Shown here piece by piece: positions 34,362 through 42,535 of a stretch of DNA of 64,000 nt. The position numbers and the translations under genes were made by a program. The notes under the pieces were generated by a model. It was given only the letters and a program-made list of their open reading frames with translations. It searched no databases and was not told where the DNA came from. Within the stretch, counting starts at the first letter, position 1, and every line of letters starts with the position of its first letter. This DNA is from Pelomonas sp051857475 (GTDB taxonomy: Bacteria; Pseudomonadota; Gammaproteobacteria; Burkholderiales; Burkholderiaceae_C): NCBI RefSeq assembly GCF_051857475.1, contig NZ_JBPZGZ010000002.1:1612001-1676000 (forward strand). The letters are read 5' to 3'.

Positions 34362-36440
34362 CTAGCCCGCGTGTATCGCGCCGAGCGCTTGCGCATCAGT
34401 GCCCATAGGAACTGTCACGTACATCTGTTGATCCTCCGTTGACCAGGGGCAGATCTGAACGGTCCAAAGCAGCCGCTCCACATGCCGGCTCAAGCCGTAC
34501 AGCTTTGAATTCGGCAGCAATCCATCGCCTTCATGGAGCGCACGCAAATCCCTGCCTAGCAGGTCCAACCACTGATGGAGGCCGAGAATCCTGAGTTCCT
34601 CAGGAAGTCCGTCGCCTGGAAATGAGGCGTCCGCAGGCAAGCCGTCGCGATGCCCGAGCCACTGCGCTGCGTGATCAGCCACGCAGGCAAATTGGTGGAG
34701 GGCTACGCTCAGAAGCTCATCAAGATTCGCGTCGATGCGGTACTTCAGACGGGCTGCATCAACCGACGCCTTGGCCGCAGCCAGGCTGTCCATCGTGAGC
34801 TGCGCGTAGATTTCGCCGGCCCTTGGATACGCGAAGGCACTCACTTTGGCCCCGAAATACCTTACTGGTGCGCCTAACGCCGCTACGTGTAGTCGTGCTT
34901 CGGTGCAATCGACCTGCGCTCCATGCGCGTCATCTTGATGAACTTCATAAAGGGAGCTGTGCGCCGCCTGGGCCAGCATGGTTACCAGCGTGTGAAGCGC
35001 TTGCGCGTTGGCGTCTTCATCCTCATGCAGCAGGCCCGCGGCGATACCAGCGTGACAGACGATGTGAACTTTGGGTTCGCCCGCCCGCATGACGTCGACA
35101 CACATTGCCACAGCTGTCCCATAGTCGCGAGGCGCGCTTGTCACAACGCTCATATTGGGATCGCCGCGGTCCACTTGAGCCAACGCAGCCGCATAGTCAC
35201 CTGCAAATGTGATGCCGTCCAGGCGGGCCAACGGGATGCCACGAGCCAGTTCCTGGACCACTACCTGCACGACACGTCCCAGTCTCTCAACGGTTTCTGT
35301 ATCGCCAAAGTCTTTGCAGCTCATGGAGAAGCTGAACGGACCAGCAGCCCCGGGTCCAGCGATCCGCATCGACTCCGCACCCACCGCTGTGCGTGAACTC
35401 TCGCGATGGCCAGCCTCGTTGATGGCATCTTGAACAGCAGCATCAATGACTTGAGAGCAGCGCTGCCCGATCAGATCGGACAGCCCGTCCTCGTCCCGAG
35501 CGCGATGCGAGATGAAGAAGTCATCGCTGCAGGAAGCGCTGGCGCGGTTGAGCGCGCCGATGTCAATTTCCGGCGTAGCGCCGCTTGATCCAACGAGCAG
35601 CCGGTTATGGGCGATAGGCACGACGACCAGATCCATTTGGCAGCCTTCTCGCAAGGTCAGCGGCGCAAATCCATTCTGACCTTCTCGGACCAGTACGACA
35701 CAGTCTGGAAGGATCGCGCCTTCAACCGCACAAGCTCGCCACTCGAGCGAAGACAGGTCCTCCTCCCACTGACTATGGTCGAGCGCCATAAGCGACTTGT
35801 TATGGGCGTCACGAACCATCTTTGAAACGCCCGCTACCAAGAGCGCCATTGCTTGAGAGATCATTTCGCCCTGTTCCTCGTAGAAGGCATCAAAGCCTTC
35901 ACGGATTAGGTACGCGAAGAGCCTGTCAAGAAGTCTTGGAGGAATTTCGTCAAACTGCGGGAACCCTTTCCGGGCCTCGTCGAAGAGCGCATCGCGAGCG
36001 CCTGAGAAACCGTTCTTGTCTATGCTGAGTAAGTCGCGCATGCGCCCGCCATCCGAGACCAGCTGAATAAGCTCATCAATGAGTGCCCCTACGCCCTGCT
36101 CGAAGACAGATCGAAGGTGCGCGGTCCTGAGCGCAAGGTGAGCAGTCAGGCGCGCAGCGGTCCTCGGATCAAGCAAGGCCCCCTCGGATGCATTGCGGAT
36201 GGCAGACAGTTCAGCATTCAGGCCGCCTTCGATGTCGGTGATGAGGTTGTCGAGCGTCGCCGTGTTGCCTTCTGCGAGCTTCGAGTAGAAATATTCGCTG
36301 ACGCCGACATCACGAATGCTGACGGATCTGGCCTTTCGGCCGTGTCGATGCAGCCAAGTCTTCTCGACGGCCTCTGGAGGGGTGACCAAGAAGCCTCGTT
36401 GTAAAAATCTTGGGACGTAATGCTGCCGCTTTCCTGCCAT
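34362..36440 (-). CDS. DUF4238 domain protein
   Basis: A 692-residue protein begins with MAGKRQHYVPRFLQRGFL, the signature of DUF4238 (K-qHYvPr-yLr-F). The family is widespread in mobile islands and has unknown function; some members sit beside defence genes. Residues 1-310 cover the DUF4238 region (DVGVSEYFYSKL, TAHLALRTAHLRSVF, VVVPIAHNRLLVGSS). The remaining 380 residues are an unassigned, mostly helical extension, making the protein about twice the usual family length. No signal peptide or membrane segment is present. It stands alone, convergent with the small membrane protein gene. Confidence 0.75.
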   Translation of the reverse strand: MAGKRQHYVPRFLQRGFLVTPPEAVEKTWLHRHGRKARSVSIRDVGVSEYFYSKLAEGNTATLDNLITDIEGGLNAELSAIRNASEGALLDPRTAARLTAHLALRTAHLRSVFEQGVGALIDELIQLVSDGGRMRDLLSIDKNGFSGARDALFDEARKGFPQFDEIPPRLLDRLFAYLIREGFDAFYEEQGEMISQAMALLVAGVSKMVRDAHNKSLMALDHSQWEEDLSSLEWRACAVEGAILPDCVVLVREGQNGFAPLTLREGCQMDLVVVPIAHNRLLVGSSGATPEIDIGALNRASASCSDDFFISHRARDEDGLSDLIGQRCSQVIDAAVQDAINEAGHRESSRTAVGAESMRIAGPGAAGPFSFSMSCKDFGDTETVERLGRVVQVVVQELARGIPLARLDGITFAGDYAAALAQVDRGDPNMSVVTSAPRDYGTAVAMCVDVMRAGEPKVHIVCHAGIAAGLLHEDEDANAQALHTLVTMLAQAAHSSLYEVHQDDAHGAQVDCTEARLHVAALGAPVRYFGAKVSAFAYPRAGEIYAQLTMDSLAAAKASVDAARLKYRIDANLDELLSVALHQFACVADHAAQWLGHRDGLPADASFPGDGLPEELRILGLHQWLDLLGRDLRALHEGDGLLPNSKLYGLSRHVERLLWTVQICPWSTEDQQMYVTVPMGTDAQALGAIHAG

Positions 36441-36563
36441 GTGGAACGAGCTGCCTGTTTGCGCTGTTTGAGAGGGAGTTCGGTTCGCTACGTCGCTCGG
36501 TCGCTTATCAACGAGACCTGTGGCTTTGGCGAGCTGTTAACTGCATGGTCGAGCTGCGCCTTA

Positions 36564-37925
36564 TCAGCTGGCGTAATTCTCTGACAGTCGCTTTGCAGCA
36601 TCTTGTAGGCCTGCAAATATCGAGTTAGCTAGATGGGCGGGGAAATCTTTCGGGAGCTGCGCGCTGACTCGTGCGATCACATCGGTGGTACCCGCTGCGA
36701 CACCCTCTATCAGGTGATCAGCTTCTCGGCCGTCTTCGTCCAATACGCCGTGTCGCCTACCTAACGCGACCCAGTGCCGACGCAGGATGTCGCGCATCCT
36801 CCAATGTGCGTTCTTTGAACGCACGGCCATGGCCATCTTGACCCTGAACGATGAAAGCTTCGCCGGTCCCTCCCCAAGGACCGGATAGGCGGACAGCACG
36901 TCGTACAGCGGTGTGAGCTGGTAGCGCCCCCCTGGACGTAGGAAGAGGCTGAAATTCTTGGCATGACCGTCGGTTGCGCAGAGCATCCAAAAAAGCAACT
37001 GGGACTTGAAGAAGTCTCGTCTGTCTTGCTCGCGGCTCATCGAGCCGCCCAGCACATCGAGGATCCGATCCATGCCAGGCCCGCCATCCGCTTCGTACTT
37101 GGCCTCCGGCGGCACACCGGTGGCTTGGCATAAGTCTTCCTGCGGTAGCCTTAGCAGGCGGTTGTCTCCGGATGGATGCGTCCACCAGGCGCGGTCGAAG
37201 CGTTCAACGACCAGTGCCTTGACGTCCTCGAATTGCATCGGACGACAGGTTGCTACTGGCAGGCCAAACTCCTTCAGAATCAACGCGCACAGCCACTCGT
37301 TCTCGACCGAGTCGCGCATGTCGACTTTCATGCCACCGATCAGACCCAGCGGCAGCTTGAAGATGTGTGTCGTAGGCGTATTGCCGCGAGGGATGCACCA
37401 TTGACCATCTCGCAGCAGTAAGGCTGTCTTCTCCTGGGCACCAGCGATCGAGATGCGGAAGTCGCCGTCTTCGGCGCCCCAGCCCATGGCGTTTGGGGTC
37501 GTTGCTCCCCGAAGGACTTGGGCGATTTGCGCCTCATTCACGGGTTCGGCCTGCAGGGGCGTCGTGCCAGGCGATACCGCCCCATCGGGGAGGATTTCTA
37601 GAGCACCTACACAGTCACGGCCGATTTCAGAGAGAAGTTCAAATGCGCCGGTTGATCCCGTGTTGAAGCGTCGGGCTAGTCTTTCCCGAATGTTCTTGCT
37701 GTCTGGCAGCAGGTTCTCGAAGTAGGCACGGACCTTGTTGCCTCTGTGTGGGGCGTTCCCTGGGGTGAATGGCAGGGACAGAGACAGTGGCCGTCCTTGC
37801 TCGGCCTCAGCCCAGCTCTGGTCGTACTGAAGCGCGTCGGCCGAGTTGGGTGCCAAGCTCCAGGTGCCGACGTAGGCCCCGTTCATCCAAAGACCCAGCG
37901 TGCGGGTATGAGAGTTGCGGCCCAT
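36564..37925 (-). CDS. hipA: HipA family toxin kinase
   Basis: This 453-residue protein kinase matches full-length HipA. Key segments are the N-terminal domain (LSLSLPF), the regulatory serine loop FRISIAGAQEKTALL (Ser159 corresponds to the autophosphorylated serine), and the ATP-binding lysine in HIFKLPLG (Lys190). The catalytic loop is TDGHAKNFSLFL (319-330), and the metal-binding aspartate is in PLYDVLSAYP (Asp342). Characterised HipA kinases phosphorylate an aminoacyl-tRNA synthetase and induce growth arrest. It starts 3 bp after hipB on the same strand. All catalytic residues are present. Confidence 0.93.
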   Translation of the reverse strand: MGRNSHTRTLGLWMNGAYVGTWSLAPNSADALQYDQSWAEAEQGRPLSLSLPFTPGNAPHRGNKVRAYFENLLPDSKNIRERLARRFNTGSTGAFELLSEIGRDCVGALEILPDGAVSPGTTPLQAEPVNEAQIAQVLRGATTPNAMGWGAEDGDFRISIAGAQEKTALLLRDGQWCIPRGNTPTTHIFKLPLGLIGGMKVDMRDSVENEWLCALILKEFGLPVATCRPMQFEDVKALVVERFDRAWWTHPSGDNRLLRLPQEDLCQATGVPPEAKYEADGGPGMDRILDVLGGSMSREQDRRDFFKSQLLFWMLCATDGHAKNFSLFLRPGGRYQLTPLYDVLSAYPVLGEGPAKLSSFRVKMAMAVRSKNAHWRMRDILRRHWVALGRRHGVLDEDGREADHLIEGVAAGTTDVIARVSAQLPKDFPAHLANSIFAGLQDAAKRLSENYAS

Positions 37926-37928
37926 GGC

Positions 37929-38207
37929 TCACCAGACTGGCTTGTCCGTTGAGGGAGGCTGGCTAGGGAGAACGGAGGGCTCGCTATGCGATGTGTTCCC
38001 GAGCGCCATTTCCACGCCCAGGATGCTGAACAGCTTCAGCAACTTTGCTGCGCCAACCTTTTCCGCGTTTCGCTCCATGGCCGAGTAGGTTTGTTGCCTT
38101 ACGCCAAGGCGGAGTGCGACCTCGCTTTGTGTAAGACCGGCTTGCTTGCGGAAGGACTTGAGCAAAGGGGGCAGTTGCTCGGCAGTACGGACAGTGAAGC
38201 GAAACAT
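37929..38207 (-). CDS. hipB: HipB family antitoxin, XRE-type repressor
   Basis: A 92-residue DNA-binding protein. Residues about 10-70 form an XRE helix-turn-helix ('LLKSFRKQAGLTQSEVALRL', then VRQQTYSAMERN) followed by a dimerisation segment and a disordered Ser/Pro tail. HipB binds HipA and represses the hipBA promoter. The start codon lies directly downstream (in transcription sense) of three inverted repeats at 38219-38321, consistent with autoregulation. Confidence 0.9.
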   Translation of the reverse strand: MFRFTVRTAEQLPPLLKSFRKQAGLTQSEVALRLGVRQQTYSAMERNAEKVGAAKLLKLFSILGVEMALGNTSHSEPSVLPSQPPSTDKPVW

Positions 38208-38218
38208 ACAAATCCTAT

Positions 38219-38321
38219 GCTGTTAAAACGAATTACAGCTTTTGATGTGTATGTCAAGCTTACCAATGGCATGCTGTTTTTTCAACATACAGCATTGGAG
38301 CTGTATATTTAAAATACAGCT
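38219..38321 (-). promoter_or_regulatory. hipBA promoter with three evenly spaced inverted-repeat operators
   Basis: Three dyads share the half-site GCTGT: 38219-38239 (GCTGT-11 nt-ACAGC), 38271-38295 (ATGCTGT-11 nt-ACAGCAT) and 38299-38321 (AGCTGTAT-7 nt-ATACAGCT). Their centres are near 38229, 38283 and 38310, so the gaps are 54 and 27 bp. A degenerate half-site (GTGTAT) lies at about 38247-38252, close to the empty 27-bp register position near 38256. The region is AT-rich, unlike its surroundings, as expected for a promoter bound by HipB. Confidence 0.75.
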
Positions 38322-38491
38322 TTGGGGCTGTTTTTGGCGGACCTGCTTATGTGCGGCTGGCCAGCCGGCTACGTCAAAAAGGCACGGCGCCGGCCGCAGC
38401 AAAGGGACTCAGGCTTGTCGCCCACACGGGGCGGAAATCAAGCCATCCGCATCGACGACCTCAGGCCATCGAGCTGGCGCAGCCTATTAAA

Positions 38492-39079
38492 TCAATGCAG
38501 CAATTGCCCACGCCTGAAGACCTCTACTCCGCGCTCGAATGCCTCGGACACGTGCTGGTTGACGAGCGGGCTTGCGGAAAGAGCTCGTGCCACGACCTCG
38601 TCTTCCAGAGCCCTTGACTCTTCCAACGTATCGGCATCGATGATGTGCCCGAAGGCTTGAACTTTGTAGGGACCTGTCCGGAATTCCATCGCGGCCAAGT
38701 CTCTGCCACGTACGGCGCCTCGCACGCCCTCCATCACGACTGCGGCCAGGCGCTTAGAAAGGCCGAGGCGTTGGGCAAGCCACGCTTCAGCTGCTACAAC
38801 ATCTTCGTTAAGGGATAGCGCCATAGCTTTCAACCACACACTCAACTCGAGCTGATTGCCAGCGAAGATGGTCCCGTCTCTGAGCGTAAATCCCAGGCCG
38901 CAGCTGCCGCACCTGTATTCCTCGCGGTGCTCAACGGCTGCGCCAGCTTTGCGGGCTTGATTGATGGCGCCGCAGTGTGCGCATATCGGCCCGTGGGGCC
39001 ACACACGAGCCTGAACGTAGGCGACAGCCGCGCTCTCGCTCACAAATACCTCTGAAGGGGGAAGGGCGCTCGTACTCAT
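38492..39079 (-). CDS. Zinc-ribbon protein derived from an IS1595-type transposase N-terminus
   Basis: This 195-residue protein has the N-terminal zinc ribbon of IS1595/ISXO2 transposases. ICAHCGAINQA and YRCGSCGLGFTLRDGTIFAG supply two CxxC pairs and the F-(T/S)-x-x-x-GTIF motif. ELSVWLKAMALSLNED then matches their following helix. The DDE catalytic domain is absent; after about residue 115 the sequence is unrelated (PYKVQAFGHIID...RALEDEVVARAL). It is either a truncated transposase that picked up a new end or a domesticated DNA-binding protein. The frame is intact. Confidence 0.6.
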   Translation of the reverse strand: MSTSALPPSEVFVSESAAVAYVQARVWPHGPICAHCGAINQARKAGAAVEHREEYRCGSCGLGFTLRDGTIFAGNQLELSVWLKAMALSLNEDVVAAEAWLAQRLGLSKRLAAVVMEGVRGAVRGRDLAAMEFRTGPYKVQAFGHIIDADTLEESRALEDEVVARALSASPLVNQHVSEAFERGVEVFRRGQLLH

Positions 39080-39430
39080 GGGCAGATGGTAAGCCGTACA
39101 CGCAGCTGACCGCCAACCCGTTCCTTGGGCAAGCCCACATCATTGGGTTGCCGCGTCCAGCGGATGCGGTGGGGGCCCGACGAAGATTAAGCGGGCTTGC
39201 CGTGCCGGACTACTGGCGTCGATCAGCCAGATCGGAAGCAGCCGCTGATGCGTCGTTGCACCATCAACGGCCTGCTGTGGCCGCTCGACCTTGCGTTGCA
39301 GTTCGCTAGTCAGGAGATCGAAGATCGCTGCGTCATTGATCCATGAGATGAAGGTTGCTCGATTGGTAATTTGCTAACTATTTAATTGAGATGACAAGCT
39401 CGTGCCCACCAAGCTCCCGCGTCGGGGATG
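39080..39430. other. Island edge, about 350 bp, no firm gene
   Basis: A minus-strand frame (39140 to about 39373; NDAAIFDLLTSELQRKVE and PIWLIDASSPARQARLIFVG) is open but has no normal start codon and no recognised family. It may be a 5'-truncated relic. Nothing else is supported. Confidence 0.35.
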
Positions 39431-39540
39431 CGGTAGAGTGTTGGAGAACGTGAGATACTGGCTAGCCACTAGAGGTTGTCTGTGGTTCGAATCCAAAGAT
39501 CGCCTCTCGGGTCTGGTGTACCCAAAGGTGTACCCGCAAA
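39431..39540 (+). other. tRNA-3'-end-like sequence and direct repeat, probable island attachment site
   Basis: CGGTAGAGTG and GTGGTTCGAATCC (the latter at 39482-39494, T-loop pattern) look like tRNA pieces, but no acceptor stem or CCA can be completed, so this is not a functional tRNA. It is followed by GGTGTACCC-AAA-GGTGTACCC at 39515-39535. Base composition and gene content change sharply to core type just downstream. Integrases commonly recombine in tRNA 3' ends, so this is the best candidate for the right attachment site. No integrase gene is visible. Confidence 0.4.
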
Positions 39541-39596
39541 AAAAGACGAATTGGCTTTTTTGAACGACGTTGTGGCCCTCGTGGAATCATGAGATT

Positions 39597-39667
39597 CCGC
39601 CCCAGGCCACCAAACGCAAACGGCGCCCCTTGTGGGCGCCGTTTTCGTTTGGGGTGGCCTGGGGCGG
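39597..39667. terminator. Large imperfect inverted repeat (hairpin)
   Basis: Arms of about 32 nt (39597-39628 and 39634-39667) pair almost completely, with one mismatch and a 2-nt bulge around a short loop. The arms end in GGCGCCC/GGGCGCC near the loop. No T-run follows, so if it is a terminator it would not be a simple intrinsic one. It lies at the island/core boundary. Confidence 0.5.
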
Positions 39668-39938
39668 ATGAGACCCGCCGCGTGGTTCGCTCAAGGCAGT
39701 CCAGTGGACTGCCTTGGACGTGGCCTTGGGCCACGGGCCGGAGCGCTTTGCGCGCAGGCCGAGGGATCGCTCCGGGCGATCCCGAGCATTTCGCCCCTTG
39801 GGCATGTCTTCTTCGGCAGCGGTCCGGTGCCAGCACCGGCTACCCCTGTCCCGGCCCGTTCGCCGGTGTTCGCCGGTCCGCCCATGGACTTGCGACAGTG
39901 CCATCCCCGTGGGTTGTTGATCGATCAAGGACCCCCTC

Positions 39939-40334
39939 GTGGCCGCTGCAAACACCCCCAAGCACGACGAACTGCTGGCGCTCGTCGCCCAGACCCTCTG
40001 CACCCGTCCGCTGATCCGATTCGCCGAAGAATCCCGGCTCGATGGCGAAAGCCTGAAGGACGCCGTCGAGCGTTACGAAGTCGATTACGCCTGGCAGGTG
40101 CTGGGCTCGGACCGGATGCGCAACGAGACCGTCGCGCTGCTGGAGGCCAAGCTCAAGCAGCCGGCGACCGACGCGCAAAAGGCCTGCGTGGCCGAAGTGC
40201 TCGGCGCCGCCGCTGCGGGCCAGGCTTCCGACCTGCTGATGAGCTTTGACAATGATGTGCCCGAACAGCTGGCGTCGATGCTGTGCGCCTGGCATGAGCG
40301 CCGGATGCAGGCTGAAGTGGAAGCCGTCAGCTGA
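39939..40334 (+). CDS. Hypothetical protein, 131 residues
   Basis: The GTG start is preceded by AAGGA. The protein is mostly helical and soluble: 'HDELLALVAQTLCTRPLIRF', VERYEVDYAWQVLGSDRM, and a C-terminus with LASMLCAWHERRMQAE. No domain is recognised. Codon use is strongly GC-rich, like the core genes that follow, so it belongs to the chromosomal backbone. Confidence 0.6.
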   Translation: MAAANTPKHDELLALVAQTLCTRPLIRFAEESRLDGESLKDAVERYEVDYAWQVLGSDRMRNETVALLEAKLKQPATDAQKACVAEVLGAAAAGQASDLLMSFDNDVPEQLASMLCAWHERRMQAEVEAVS

Positions 40335-40461
40335 GGCGCACCATGGGGTCGCGCATGTAGGTCGGCCATTGGGCCCACCGCGTCCAAGGATGCGGTCCTA
40401 CACGTCAAGCGCAGCGCAGCTGTGACTATTCGTTTGCGCCTGCCGCGCAAGGGAGTACGCC

Positions 40462-40683
40462 ATGACCCTGCACCGCCTCATCGTGTCGCTGATGCTTGCC
40501 TGGACCGTCGTCTGGGCCTTGCTCTACGTCTCGACCTTTCCGGTGGAGGGGGACGTCGCACCGAGCCAAGGGTTGTCAGGCCAACAGGCGGGTCCAGGGG
40601 ACGCCTCCCCGGTACCGGCGCGAGATACGGACGGCCCGGTGAAGCGGGGTACGGACGTCGACACGCTTCGCCACCTCGCCTGA
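40462..40683 (+). CDS. Small single-pass membrane protein
   Basis: This 73-residue frame has one hydrophobic segment, LIVSLMLAWTVVWALLYVSTF (residues about 6-25), which may be an uncleaved anchor. A hydrophilic Gly/Asp/Pro-rich tail follows. AAGGGAG lies 11 bp upstream of the ATG. No family is recognised. Confidence 0.5.
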   Translation: MTLHRLIVSLMLAWTVVWALLYVSTFPVEGDVAPSQGLSGQQAGPGDASPVPARDTDGPVKRGTDVDTLRHLA

Positions 40684-40723
40684 GGGCCGCTGACCGGCGG
40701 TGCCCTACCCCGTGTAATTCCCC

Positions 40724-41502
40724 TCAGAGACCTCGAAGCAGTTCCAGCATGGGCGCGAGAACCTGTTCGGGCCGCTCGCGATGCGGCAGGTGGCCAGCGT
40801 CCGCCAGCAGCTCGACCCGGGCCGGCCCCTGGACCAGGCTGCCGATCAGCTGCGGATGCTGTGCCGACCCGTATTCGTCCTGCGCCCCGTGAATGGCCAG
40901 CACCGGGCACGCCACCTTCGGCAGCACGCTCGCCAGCGACCACCCCGCGAACGCCGGGCTTAGCCACGTCCCCAGCCAGGCCTCCAGCACCCAGGCCGCC
41001 TTGTCGCCGTGATAGCGGGCCAGCCTTTGCATCTGTCCCGCCTCCTTGAACTGCTCCCGCGCTGCCAGCAAACCTGCAGCGTGCGGTCCTCGACAAAGGC
41101 CTGGGCTGATTCGGTGATCAGCGCCTCGCAGCGGCCACCCGGATCGGCCGCGCAGTTCACCGCCATGCCGCCGCCCACGCTGTGGCCGAAGACGACGAAG
41201 CGCGTGATGCCCAACTGCTCGAGCACGACAGGGAAGAAGCTGCGCGCCTCGTCGGCGATGAAGTCGAGCGGCATGGCGCCGTCACGCGCATCGGATCGTC
41301 CGAAGCCCAGACGGTCATAGGCGACGACGCGGCGGCCAGCGGCCTCGCAAAGCCGGGCAGGAAAGTCCCGCCACAACGCCACGCAACCCAGCGAGTCGTG
41401 CAGCAGCACGAGGGGCGCGCCGGTCGCGTTGCCCGCAGGTGACCAGGACCGAGCGAACAGCCGGCCGCGCGGGTGTGAGATCCAGTGATCATCAATTTGC
41501 AT
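40724..41502 (-). pseudogene. Alpha/beta hydrolase, broken by a frameshift
   Basis: Two overlapping frames together make one alpha/beta hydrolase of about 258 residues. The 5' part (41502 down to about 41085) has LVLLHDSLGCVALWRDFP (oxyanion loop), YDRLGFGRSD and nucleophile elbow VFGHSVGGGMA. The 3' part (41071 to 40724) has PVLAIHGAQDEYG (acid) and DAGHLPHRERPEQVL (His). Near 41087 one base is missing: EDRTLQ should run into AGLLAAREQFKEAG. So the gene is either inactive or affected by a sequence error. Everything catalytic is otherwise kept. Confidence 0.8.
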
Positions 41503-41797
41503 GGCCGGTCATCCTAGACCGGGGCTTGCGCGCGGCGGTGCCATGGTGCTAACGCTGCTTGTGAATGCAATCAGTTGTCTCTGAAACCTGGCCTCTTGTT
41601 TCAACGGATGCGCCGCTTGGGCGTTTGCCGAACATTTGAAACCAACGCCGCCATCGCGTGGAACGTGAGTGAAACGGCCGGCTTTGAAGATTCATCCCGT
41701 TCCTTCTGAACTTCAACGCGTCAAGCGACAGCAACGAGACGCAGCGAGTCCGGCGGGCACAACACCTTCTTATCCATCCTCATCAAGGAACTGAACC
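41503..41797 (+). promoter_or_regulatory. Leader region of the lanthipeptide cluster
   Basis: About 295 bp without a credible gene lie between the divergent hydrolase and the first precursor. The segment must contain the lanthipeptide promoter. AAGGA at 41786-41790 is the ribosome-binding site of the first precursor. No regulator gene is adjacent and no clear operator was found. Confidence 0.45.
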
Positions 41798-41956
41798 ATG
41801 AACAAGCAACTGACCCTGTCCAACGCCGCCCGTTTCGACCTGAACAGCACGGGCCTGACCGAAGCCCAGCTGAAGGCCATCGCCGGCGCACGTCCCGCCG
41901 ACAAGACCAACATGGTCACGTCCTCCGGCGTCACCAAGTGCTGCTGGGGCTTCTGA
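41798..41956 (+). CDS. Class II lanthipeptide precursor 1
   Basis: A 52-residue precursor. The leader (MNKQLTLSNAARFDLN and on, with EAQLKAIAGA) ends in a double-glycine-type AGA site. The core, RPADKTNMVTSSGVT with KCCWGF, has two adjacent cysteines and Thr/Ser residues for dehydration, so at most two (methyl)lanthionine rings can form, necessarily overlapping. The predicted core is identical to those of precursors 2 and 3; only the leader start differs. AAGGA precedes the ATG. It is modified by the LanM and cut and exported by the C39 transporter downstream. Confidence 0.88.
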   Translation: MNKQLTLSNAARFDLNSTGLTEAQLKAIAGARPADKTNMVTSSGVTKCCWGF

Positions 41957-42000
41957 GCCCTGTGCTCAGGCCCCTCCCTTTTCACAACCGAGAGATCACC

Positions 42001-42147
42001 ATGCAAAAGACCATCGCCCCCCGTTTCGACCTGCGCAGCACCGGCCTGTCCGAGGCTCAACTGAAGGCCATCGCCGGTGCCCGCCCTGCCGACAAGACCA
42101 ACATGGTCACGTCGTCCGGCGTCACGAAGTGCTGCTGGGGTTTCTGA
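42001..42147 (+). CDS. Class II lanthipeptide precursor 2
   Basis: A 48-residue precursor, MQKTIAPRFDLRSTGLSEAQ onward, with the LKAIAGA cleavage region and the same core as precursor 1 (ending VTKCCWGF). It lies 44 bp after precursor 1; GAGA precedes the ATG. Its protein is identical to precursor 3, with three silent third-position differences and a nearly identical spacer, so it belongs to a 191-bp tandem duplication. Confidence 0.88.
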   Translation: MQKTIAPRFDLRSTGLSEAQLKAIAGARPADKTNMVTSSGVTKCCWGF

Positions 42148-42191
42148 GCCCTGCGCTCAGGCCTTCCTCTTTTCACAACCTGGAGATCAAC

Positions 42192-42338
42192 ATGCAAAAG
42201 ACCATCGCCCCCCGTTTCGACCTGCGCAGCACCGGCCTGTCCGAGGCTCAGCTGAAGGCCATCGCCGGCGCCCGCCCGGCCGACAAGACCAACATGGTCA
42301 CGTCGTCCGGCGTCACGAAGTGCTGCTGGGGTTTCTGA
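42192..42338 (+). CDS. Class II lanthipeptide precursor 3
   Basis: This encodes exactly the same 48 residues as precursor 2, exactly 191 bp downstream of it. TGGAGA precedes the ATG. The silent differences indicate a recent tandem duplication kept under selection for an unchanged peptide, probably a gene-dosage effect. Confidence 0.88.
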   Translation: MQKTIAPRFDLRSTGLSEAQLKAIAGARPADKTNMVTSSGVTKCCWGF

Positions 42339-42381
42339 GCTGACGCTCAGGCCCCTCTCACGCTCTCACCTCGAGATCCGC

Positions 42382-42525
42382 ATGCAAAAGATCCTCACCC
42401 CGCGCTTTGACCTGCGCAGCCTCGGCCTGACCGACGCGCAATTGAAGGCCGTCGCTGGCGCGCGCCCGTCCGAGAAGACGATGACCGCCACGACGCGTGC
42501 GCTGACCCCCTGCTGCTGGGCTTGA
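42382..42525 (+). CDS. Class II lanthipeptide precursor 4, divergent core
   Basis: A 47-residue precursor with a closely related leader (MQKILTPRFDLRSLGLTDAQ, then LKAVAGA) but a distinct core, RPSEKTMTATTRALTPCCWA. It keeps the Thr-rich run and the terminal CCW but ends in Ala instead of GF and has more threonines. It could be a second product or the partner of a two-peptide system. It is followed 10 bp later by the transporter gene. Confidence 0.85.
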   Translation: MQKILTPRFDLRSLGLTDAQLKAVAGARPSEKTMTATTRALTPCCWA

Positions 42526-42535
42526 GGAGGCGGGC

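Noticed and set aside
39431..39510. Intact tRNA gene at the island edge
   Set aside because: The T-arm-like GGTTCGAATCC is present but no acceptor stem, anticodon stem or 3' CCA can be formed together.
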